From Trachythela sp. YZ-2020 (taxonomy: Eukaryota > Cnidaria > Anthozoa > Malacalcyonacea > Clavulariidae), in contig JADLSH010000127.1 of NCBI GenBank assembly GCA_016169945.1, positions 1,738,501 to 1,802,500 of the forward strand: 64,000 nt of DNA, in the 5' to 3' direction. Positions within the stretch are counted from its first letter, which is position 1; every line of letters starts with the position of its first letter. The notes under the pieces are model-generated. The model searched no databases, had not been told where the DNA came from, and saw nothing but the letters and a program-made list of their open reading frames with translations. The position numbers and the translations under genes were made by a program. Shown piece by piece: positions 36,501 to 45,535 of this stretch.

Positions 36501-37449
36501 TTTCGACGAAAAGTTAAGGCTAACCCCTTTACTTTTTGGCCATTTTCGGCCACTTTTTCAAAAACTCAAAAATGGCCGAAAATGGCCAAAAAGTAAAGGG
36601 GTTAGCCACATTTTTTCGACGAAAAGTTAAGGCTAACCCCTTTACTTTTGGCCATTTTCGGCCACTTTTTCAAAAACTCAAAAATGGTCGAAAATGGCTA
36701 AAAAGTAAAGGCTAACCCTTAACATTTTTTCGACGAAAAGTTAAGGCTAACCCTTTACTTTTGGCCATTTTCGGCCACTTTTTCAAAACTCAAAAAATGA
36801 CTGAAAATGGCTAAAAAGTAAAGGCTAACCCCTTAACATTTTTTCGACAAAAAGTTAAGGCTAACCCCTTTATTTTTGGGCATTTTCGGCCACTTTGTCA
36901 AAACTCAAAAATTGCTGAAAATGGCTAAAAAGTAAAGGCTAACCCTTAACATTTTTTCGACGAAAAGTTAAGGCTAACCCCTTTACTTTTTGGCCATTTT
37001 CGGCCACTTTTTCAAAAACTCAAAAAATGGCTGAAAATGGCTAAAAAGTAAAGGCTAACCCCTTAACATTTTTTCGACGAAAAGTTAAGGCTAACCCCTT
37101 TACTTATTGGCCATTTTCCGCCACTTTTTCAAAAACTCAAAAATGGTCGAAAATGGCTAAAAAGTAAAGGCTAACCCTTAACATTTTTTCGACGAAAAGT
37201 TAAGGCTAACCCTTTACTTTTTGGCCATTTTCGGCCACTTTTTCAAAACTCAAAAATGGCTGAAAATGGCTAAAAGTAAAGGCTAACCCTTGACATTTTT
37301 TCGACGAAAAGTTAAGGCTAACCCCTTTACTTTTTGGCCATTTTCGGCCACTTTTTCAAAAACTCAAAAATGGCTGAAAATGGCTAAAAAGTAAAGGCTA
37401 ACCCCTTAACATTTTTTCGACGAAAAGTCTTTACTTTTTGGCCATTTTA

Positions 37450-37595
37450 GGCCACTTTTTCAAAAACTCAAAAAATGGCCAAAAATGGCTAAAAAGTAAA
37501 GGGGTTAGCCTTAACTTTTCGTCGAAAAGTTAAGGCTAACCCCTTTACTTTTTGGCCATTTTAGGCCACTTTTTCAAAAATTCAAAAAATGGCCG
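37450..37595. repeat. Single near-perfect palindromic satellite unit
   Basis: Here the usual GGCTAACCCCTTAAC is replaced by GGGGTTAGCCTTAAC, so the sequence folds symmetrically around 37522: CTTTTCG, T, CGAAAAG. The arms match for about 45 bases nearly perfectly (TTAAGGCTAACCCCTTTAC and onward) and continue imperfectly to about 70. It may preserve the ancestral foldback form of the satellite. Confidence 0.8.
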
Positions 37596-39646
37596 AAAAT
37601 GGCTAAAAGTAAAGGCTAACCCCTTAACATTTTTTCGACGAAAAGTTAAGGCTAACCCTTTACTTTTGGCCATTTTCGGCCACTTTTTCAAAACTCAAAA
37701 AATGGTCGAAAATGGCTAAAAGTAAAGGCTAACCCTTAACATTTTTTCGACGAAAAGTTAAGGCTAACCCCTTTACTTTTGGCCATTTTCGGCCACTTTT
37801 TCAAAAACTCAAAATTACTGAAAATGGCTAAAAAGTAAAGGCTAACCCTTAACATTTTTTCGACGAAAAGTTAAGGCTAACCCCTTTACTTTTTGGCCAT
37901 TTTCGGCCACTTTTTCAAAAGCTCAAAAAATGGCTGAAAATGGCTAAAAAGTAAAGGCTAACCCCTTAACATTTTTTCGACGAAAAGTCAAGGCTAACCC
38001 CTTTACTTTTTGGCCATTTTCGGCCACTTTTTCAAAAACTCGAAAAATGGTCGAAAATGGCTAAAAAGTAAAGGCTAACCCCTTAACATTTTTTCGACGA
38101 AAAGTTAAGGCTAACCCCTTTACTTTTTGGCCATTTTCGGCCACTTTTTCAAAAACTCAAAAAATGGTCGAAAATGGCTAAAAAGTAAAGGCTAACCCCT
38201 TAACATTTTTTTCGACGAAAAGTTAAGGCTAACCCCTTTACTTTTTGGCCACTTTTTCAAAAACTCGAAAAATGGCTGAAAATGGCTAAAAAGTACAGGC
38301 TAACCCCTTAACATTTTTTCGACGAAAAGTCAAGGCTAACCCCTTTACTTTTTGGCCATTTTCGGCCACTTTTTCAAAAACTCGAAAAATGGTCGAAAAT
38401 GGCTAAAAAGTAAAGGCTAACCCCTTAACATTTTTTCGACGAAAAGTTAAGGCTAACCGCTTTACTTTTGGCCATTTTCGGCCACTTTTTCAAAACTCAA
38501 AAAATGGCTGAAAATGGCTAAAAAGTAAAGGCTAACCCCTTAACATTTTTTCGACAAAAGTTAAGGCTAACCTTACTTTTGGCCATTTTCGGCCACTTTT
38601 TCAAAAACTCGAAAAATGGTCGAAAATGGCTAAAAAGTAAAGGCTAACCCCTTAACATTTTTTCGACGAAAAGTTAAGGCTAACCCCTTTACTTTTTGGC
38701 CACTTTTTCAAAAACTCGAAAAATGGCTGAAAATGGCTAAAAAGTACAGGCTAACCCCTTAACATTTTTTCGACGAAAAGTCAAGGCTAACCCCTTTACT
38801 TTTTGGCCATTTTCGGCCACTTTTTCAAAAACTCAAAAAATGACTGAAAATGGCTAAAAAGTAAAGGCTAACCCCTTAACATTTTTTCGACGAAAAGTTA
38901 CCCCCTTTACTTTTTGGCCATTTTCGGCCACTTTTTCAAAAACTCGAAAAATGGTCGAAAATGGCTAAAAAGTAAAGGCTAACCCCTTAACATTTTTTTC
39001 GACGAAAAGTTAAGGCTAACCCCTTTACTTTTTGGCCATTTTCGGCCACTTTTTCAAAAACTCGAAAAATGGTCGAAAATGGCTAAAAAGTAAAGGCTAA
39101 TCCTTAACATTTTTCGACGAAAGTTAAGGCTAACCCCTTTACTTTTTGGCCATTTTCGGCCACTTTTTCAAAAACTCAAAATGGCCAAAAACGAAAGGCT
39201 AACCCCTTAACTTTTTTTCGCCAAAAGTGAAGGCTAACCCTTACTTTTGGCCATTTTCGGCCACTTTTTCAAAAACTCGAAAATGGTCGAAAATGGCTAA
39301 AAATAAAGGCTAACCTAACATTTTTCGACGAAAAGTTAAGGCTACCCTTTACTTTTTGGCCACTTTTTCAAAAACTCGAAAAATGGCTGAAAATGGCTAA
39401 AAAGTACAGGCTAACCCCTTAACATTTTTTCGACGAAAAGTTACCCCCTTTACTTTTTGGCCATTTTCGGCCACTTTTTCAAAAACTCAAAAAATGGTCG
39501 AAAATGGCTAAAAAGTAAAGGCTAACCCCTTAACATTTTTTCGACGAAAAGTTAAGGCTAACCCCTTTACTTTTTGGCCATTTTCGGCCACTTTTTCAAA
39601 AACTCGAAAAATGGCTGAAAATGGCTAAAAAGTAAAGGCTAACCAT

Positions 39647-40058
39647 TTAAAACACCTCAAAGTATATTAAAAAACTTGGCTACCGCCTTGTTTTTCAACA
39701 CACTTTTCGGTGTTTCAAATCACCATAATAAACTCCTTCTCATGTATGATATATTATGTCATATTTCAGAAAACATAGGGCGAATATGTGTGATTTGTTA
39801 AAAATTCTGAGCCCCAAGGCATTATATGAGACCTTATGTTTGTATTGAAATTTACAACATGTCCAGCAGTGGTCACAAATTCACATAATCTGATTGGTTC
39901 AGAGCCAAAATGTAAACAAATGCTCTAATTGGTCGATTGGTAACCTCTGCCAAGGTACTGTATACAGTATGAACTAAACAGATGACATGTCCTTGCTTTA
40001 TACTCATACAACAACCACAAAAGGTAATGGGAAGTTACATTATATATGCAATATACTA
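39647..40058. other. Right flank of the satellite, nothing recognised
   Basis: Unique-looking AT-rich sequence starts right after the last satellite unit. No credible frame, RNA gene or transposon end is visible. Confidence 0.5.
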
Positions 40059-41600
40059 TTAATTCATTAGCTGGCAATGCACCCATATGCCCCCTACTTT
40101 AGCATTTTACACCAGACAATTTTACTCGTCAGTGGTAGAATTCTGCCAGTTAATGTGTTAAATGATAAATCATTGATTGACAGTCACAGATGTTCCTAAA
40201 TGCTTTCATGCTACACACAATATTCACACATATTCAATCTTACAAACAATACATATTGTGGATAAATGAATCAAGTTTTACAAATATGATGAAAAAGCAT
40301 AAGCAAATATCATTCAAACTTATCAACCTAGGCATGAAGTGCATAGAGCAGTTTTGTATTCTCTTCGATCCACAGCTACAATTTTAATAAATAATTGCCC
40401 TGTTTGGAACCAGTAATGGTTTCCAGGTTAAATTCCTGGAGCATTTTCTTACAATCTGTAAACATCTATTGGCTAAATTTCATGTCCCCAATTCTCAACA
40501 TATATTCACAATGTTAATTAATGTAAAGTATTCTTGTAAGATTAACTGGTATATAGTGTGCACTAATTAACTCATTAGCTTGCAATGCACCCAGATCTGC
40601 TGGACGATTTTACTAGTCACTGGTAGGGTACTGCCAGTTAATTGGTTAAGATCCCCCCTTTGGTTTTCGACTATTTTTGAAAATAATTTGCTTCAAACCA
40701 TTCCAAATGTGCTGGAAGTGGTCAAAAACCTTTGCTTTCATGAAAACAATCACTTTCAATTCATAAAAGCATGTTATGGAAATTTACCTCAAATGCATAG
40801 AGGCCAGACGATTTTATTTTGTCAAATAACAGACAATTTCACTTGTCAGTGGAAAGTACTGCCAGTTGATTGATGGGTTAAAGTACAAGCAATATTCTAA
40901 CCTAACAAGGTCTCCTTTCTTCAGCATAGAATTTCACAATTCATTCCAAGAAAAGGTCTATTACATTTCTTGCATTGTATCCAAACTGAAGTTGTATATG
41001 GCATCAATGTATAACATCCATGCTGAACATGTATCAATCCTAATTAATAGCAACATAATAACAAGTATTAATACTTAATCTCAAGGGAACAATTCACCAC
41101 TGTCTATAGATACTTGAGAGATGAAAGGCATACTTGGCTTGTGATACGTCCCACACTACGGTTTTCGAAAACCAAAGGGGGAACCACATGGCCTGTGGTC
41201 GACTGTGGCCCCACCTTAGCATCTGATAAATATTTTGGACTCTTCAATTTTAAAACATTTTGATAACTTGAAGATCATTGGTTTCATGAAAGGAAGAGGT
41301 TTTAGCCACCTCCTAAATATTTGGCAGTCATCTGAAGCAAGTTTGGATTTTAGAAAAAAGTAATTAACCCATTAGCTGGCAATGAGCCCAAATGCATCCT
41401 ACTTTACTCTGTCTAACGCCAGACAATGTTACTCGTCAGTGGTAGGTTACTGCCAGTTAATGGGTTAACAAAACTATCATCCAGCATCTTGTTAACCATT
41501 AGCTGGCAATGCACCCAGATGCATCCTACTTTAGTATTTTACTCTGTCTAACGTCAGACGATTTTACTCGTCAGTAGGGTACTGCCAGTATCTTGTTAAA
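40059..41600. repeat. Cluster of TTAACCCATTAGCTGGCA short elements
   Basis: Copies of the ~110-bp element of 3453-3666 lie at about 40059-40160, 40565-40650, 40820-40880 (partial), 41365-41467 and 41488-41600. Shared words are ATTAGCTGGCAATGCACCC, CAGACGATTTTACTCGTCAG and GGTACTGCCAGTTAATGGG. Copies of the AAACGTTTTC-type dispersed repeat lie between them at 40650-40800 and 41150-41345. Confidence 0.78.
40328..40375 (-). CDS. Weak candidate for the RASA1 terminal exon
   Basis: RASA1 exon 24 ends in phase 0 at GAATGCT before GTAAGT, and the family normally has about 30 more residues. On the - strand, an acceptor AAAATTGTAG is followed in phase 0 by a 15-residue frame, LWIEENTKLLYALHA, and then TAG. 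The short KLL match to the usual C-terminus is too little to prove homology. The exon would lie about 5 kb from exon 24. Confidence 0.2.
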   Translation of the reverse strand: MWIEENTKLLYALHA

Positions 41601-42210
41601 GGGCCGCATCCATAATTAACCCATAAGCCAGCGTTTCAGATTTAGGCCGGCGAACGGCGAATTTCGCCGGTGCTTGAACGGATTTTGTATATAATTTGCC
41701 GGGTCTTCATCGCATTTCGCCATAGCCGAAGAAACAAATAACTCTTGAATAATTTGAAATTCCCCAAATTCCCCAACACGCGTTTTGATACTCGTTTTGT
41801 GCGAAACTAGACAATAACAGTGCGTAAATCAGAGGTTGATAAAACGCCTGTCAATGAATTAAACCAATATAGCATTGTAGCAAAGTACAGAAGTCATAAT
41901 ATTACGGATTTCATCGAACTGTGGAAGGCGTCAAAATATTTGTCTGTGTTTTCAGTAGAAAATGTATAGGACTCCGCCCACAAACGTCAATATTTTTACT
42001 GCACATCTATTTATATATTTGGCGCTATTGTATCGACATCTTTCGTATTTGCAATTTCTGCTGTGAAGGGATTATATTTTCAACAAAATATCAAAAATGC
42101 ATGCTCAAAGAATGAAAGTTCATAATTTTAATACACAATCTCGTTTATAAAGATGAAATGAAGGCGGAAAAAAAAAACTGTGACCGTTGCTTATTTCAAA
42201 ATATTACAAA
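41600..42210. other. Non-coding stretch with no recognised feature
   Basis: No credible exon. A GC-richer patch with inverted words GGCGAA/TTCGCC lies at about 41640-41730, without clear structure. Confidence 0.45.
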
Positions 42211-42220
42211 AGGTAAATCG

Positions 42221-42278
42221 CAAACTCGTACCCAGCGCTAGCCTGCTGGCCAGCAGGCTAGCCCTGGGTACGAGGTTG
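42221..42278. mobile_element. 58-bp palindromic micro-MITE with 9-bp duplication
   Basis: An almost perfect palindrome has arms beginning CAAACTCGTACCCAG and, inverted from the right, CAACCTCGTACCCAG, around the centre CCTGCTGGCCAGCAGG. GGTAAATCG flanks it on both sides (42212-42220 and 42279-42287), an exact 9-bp duplication. Half-element relatives starting CAACCTCGTCCCCAGGG are at about 52748 and 60354. Confidence 0.85.
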
Positions 42279-42289
42279 GGTAAATCGAA

Positions 42290-43075
42290 GGATTTACAAG
42301 TAGATTCCACAGTCCACAATTTTTAGTTTTACCTGAAAAATATTACCTTACTTTCACGCACTGTGTTGACATATAATTATGCGTTTTAAATACATAATAT
42401 TTTAACATTTCCCTGAACAGTTTGTTTTGCACAAGTACTGTAACACTACACTATTGTCGTAATGAAGTTTTTCATGTTAAAATACGAAAATAATTATTAA
42501 AATTTTTAAACGTGACTTTTAGTCACACACTGCCTTAAAGTGTAGCGATTTATTCTAAAAAAAACACCAGATTAATTCAGTTGCATGGTATTTTTTTCTT
42601 CTCTGAATGGAAATGTGGCGTTTGCGAGGTAAATTTCAAAAAAAATTTTCCCGGCATGCCCCCCCTGGCCCCTAGTTGATGTCCCCGCCCATGCCGGCCT
42701 TCAGCCCAGATTGGCTATTCACCATTCTTTCATTTTCTCAGAGGCTTGAAAAAAGCTGAAAGCACCTGAAGCACCAAGCAAAAGTTACTGTAATAATTGT
42801 ACTTTCCATTTGAAAAATCTACATGTATGTCCACTTAAAATATGTTGTTTGACAAAAAATAAATGTCACTATGAACTTCAAAACCAACTTCGGAACAAAG
42901 TTCGCAACTTTCGATCGAATATTCAAACGAACATTCGAAGTCAGGTTTCAAAAGCAAGCTGAAATTGAGAGTAAATTTCAGTTGCCAAGAAAGAGACCAG
43001 TTGCACATGGAATCTAGATCATGTTGGAGAAGATTTCGATCAGCTGGTGATTGAATTGCACAATAACATTTAGAG
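42290..43075. other. Non-coding stretch with no recognised feature
   Basis: AT-rich, with one C-rich tract (GCATGCCCCCCCTGGCCCC) near 42655. No exon, RNA gene or transposon border could be supported. Confidence 0.45.
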
Positions 43076-43079
43076 TTTG

Positions 43080-43172
43080 GGTCAAGGTCGAGGGTTGAAT
43101 GTCGAGGTCAAGGGTTGAATGTCGAGGGTTGAATGTCGAGGGTCGAATGTCGAGGGTCGAAAGTCAAGGTCG
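43080..43172. repeat. ~15-bp minisatellite (GTCGAGGGTTGAAT)
   Basis: About six imperfect tandem copies of TTGAATGTCGAGGG. No coding meaning. Confidence 0.8.
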
Positions 43173-44595
43173 AAAAATTTATTTCATTGGTACTGTTGAA
43201 TTTGAGTAGAATGCTGAATGGTGTAAAAACTTTTAAAAAAGTTATGAAAATAGTTATGAAAATAGTTGACTGTGGTCAACAATTATACAATCTAAATTTT
43301 ATCAATATTTCTATTTCTTTTTGGCTCTCCCCTTCCCTCGAGCGCCCGCAATCCTTGCTGTTGTTTGCTCGAAACGTCATGTAATAATTTCGTATTATCA
43401 ATAATTCGCCATGCAAATGAGCAAATGATGCAATATTTTCGTTTTGAATTATTGTCCGAATTGAAGCAATGTTTGAAGCTATTCACTGCATAATATAAGC
43501 TCTATGATTTATACAAGTAAGTCCAATAATTTGAATATAATACGCTATATTTAGTCCTACTTGTCACAGTTTTTAGTTGGACTCCTGTGTGAAAAAAATC
43601 GCACGTGTCAGTGTGTCACTCGACCTTAACATTTACTATCATCAGCAAAAAGTGCAACAGTACTATTCTTAGTAACTTTTATACTATAAAGGTTTTAAAA
43701 CTTAACTCTGTTTACTCAAATACTACCATTAAACGAAGAAATAAAACAAGTTTGAAGCAGCATAGAGCTAGAATTCGCCTCGAAATTTCATGTATTTGAC
43801 TAGTGCAACACCGATGTCAACACCGAAGTATAGCCATGCTAAAAACGTGGCTTCACGCGAGTTACAACGATTAAAAACAAAACAAAACAAAAAACGGTAC
43901 TTACCGAACATTCTGGTAACAAGAAAAGTCGTTTACCATCCCTTTACTTGTATAATAAAACCTTTGAATTTGAGTAAAATAATACAAAGCTCTTGTCACG
44001 ACAACATTTCACAAAATGCCCCGGCCGGAAACTGATTCTAAATCCAGCTCAATAACCCGAGGGAAAATTCTGCTTTCCTATTGGTCAAGCATCCTACTAG
44101 CGGCGTTTTCATTGGCTGCAAGATAATATATGATAAACAATGCCAAACTCCCGTATGTAAAACATAAGCACAATCAGGCATAAATTTACAGTACGATATT
44201 TTGCTCGATAAATTGTTACAAATTGTACAAATTTATTGTGTAATGCTGAAAATAGACATAATAGAATAAAAATCTTAAGAAAGGACATAATAAGGCATCA
44301 ATACGAATGCAAATTCTACATTTAGCGAACATATTTCAGTAAATAATTATAAATGCTAGCGTGACGACCCATTTTCCGGGCGTGTAGGTTAAATACGATT
44401 GCGGGTTACGCACTGATCTCAAAATAGCACTGGAGCAAAGGTTAAACATTTTGTCGAAAAAATGGTAAGGGTTTTTTGGCCCTCTGCTAAATTCTAATGC
44501 CAACAAATCTCGAGAAGTGATGCGGGCTTAACCTATGCAAAGAGCCTGTTCGCAAGAAAAGTGAAATCGGATCTGTCCTGTCCACGTTGCTGACA
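43173..44595. other. Non-coding stretch, no supported gene
   Basis: Open frames here are short and lack conserved features. On the - strand an ATG near 43940 leads within 12 codons to a good GGTAAGT donor at 43913, and a TTTTTAG acceptor-like site lies at 43835. The frames do not join into a longer protein, so I do not call a gene. Confidence 0.4.
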
Positions 44596-44599
44596 TAGG

Positions 44600-44770
44600 C
44601 GACTACTGTTCCAGTAGACGCCAAAAAATCGAAACACAAACGGGGGACCACAGGGCATAACTTCAAATCCTTTGGACCTATGTTGAAAATCAGTGTTTTG
44701 ATGAAAGAGAACGTTTTTGGGCAATCTCCAAATGTTCGGAGGCAAAATTCGAGTCGAGGGAGTACCTTGA
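44600..44770. repeat. Dispersed repeat copy (AAAACGTTCTCTTTCATC)
   Basis: The reverse of this stretch matches the repeat at 8560-8875 through GGCCAAAAACGTTNTCTTT-like and GATTTTCAAC-like words and a nearby GGTCCCCC. The - strand open frame across it is not conserved elsewhere and is not called. Confidence 0.6.
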
Positions 44771-45079
44771 TTAACTTCGGGCATGGTTATAATAAATGAC
44801 TTTATTAGTTATGTATTCTCTGATAAATAAAATGTATTTCATTTGTAATCTAATTTTCTCTTATTTACAATTCTAAATGTTTCTTAGACAAAGTTGAAAA
44901 GAGTTCACCTTGCGTTAATCAGCATAGGACACCCGAGAACTTACATACACTTTTGCTTTGTTTGAAATATTTTCTGTTGCGCCGAGTAGACTTTGTAACG
45001 GAGGCTAGAATTGGGAAAAAAGTGTGGGATGTTAATCATCCTTTATTGCGGCTCATGGCAAGGCATATTTTAACATATA

Positions 45080-45175
45080 TACTGGGGGGCCACTTGGCCC
45101 TCTTGATGGCCCCCCACTCACACAAAATTGGCCCCCCACTCACACAAAATTGGCCCCCCACTCCCTGGGCCCTTT
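45080..45175. repeat. Three 22-bp tandem units (GGCCCCCCACTCACACAAAA)
   Basis: Three near-identical copies follow each other. A related GGCCCCCCACTTAGAAA lies at 45440. No function is suggested. Confidence 0.8.
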
Positions 45176-45535
45176 ATACATTGGGTCATTTACAGAGTAA
45201 ATTATTTGTCTGTGTTTAACGAAATATTGTTTTTATGGCTTATATAGTTAGTCATTTTGAAAGTTTTAGTTAAAACATTGAAATACTATTGGATTACAAG
45301 GAAAATATTCAATCTTATAGTATTCAGAATTGGCAATTTCAGAGCTCCAGACTTCAAAATTTTCCTGGGGAAGAACTCCCCCGGACCCCTACAGGGCTCG
45401 CGCCTTCAGCACTCAGATTAAGGGCCCTTTTTCACAAATGGCCCCCCACTTAGAAATCCTTAAAATATGCCTTGGCTGATGGCTGAATTGAAAAGCAAGC
45501 AGCTCAAAGTGAATAATGCGCACGTAAAAACTTAC

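Larger units (their letters stand above)
14960..39646. repeat. ~24-kb satellite array, ~117-bp unit, ~210 copies
   Basis: Units run head to tail from degenerate copies near 14.96-15.56 kb to 39646. A full unit is about 117 bp: GGCTAACCCCTTAACATT, TTTTCGACGAAAAGTTAAGG, CTAACCCCTTTACTTTTTGG, CCATTTTCGGCCACTTTTTC, AAAAACTCAAAAAATGGCTG, AAAATGGCTAAAAAGTAAA. The second half is an imperfect inverted repeat, with TACTTTTTGGCCATTTT against AAAATGGCTAAAAAGTA. Two common forms alternate (ATGGCTGAAAA and CGAAAAATGGTCGAAAA). Many units differ only in homopolymer length. Open frames rich in KKWPKMAKSKG are the reverse of the repeat and not genes. Confidence 0.97.

Noticed and set aside
14960..39646. Resemblance of CTAACCCCTT to telomere repeats
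   Set aside because: The animal telomere unit TTAGGG is not present in tandem. The word lies inside a much longer 117-bp unit.
14960..39646. CRISPR-like regular repeats
   Set aside because: There are no unique spacers, the whole unit is repeated, and the gene structure is eukaryotic.
43292..43486. Frame with KLLHDVSSKQQQ as the RASA1 last exon
   Set aside because: No acceptor in the required phase precedes it, and part of the sequence (TCGAGC next to ACGTTT) belongs to a dispersed repeat.
43790..44035. A small - strand gene with ATG near 43940 and a good GGTAAGT donor
   Set aside because: The downstream acceptor-like site at 43835 does not continue the frame, so no protein longer than about 15 residues results.
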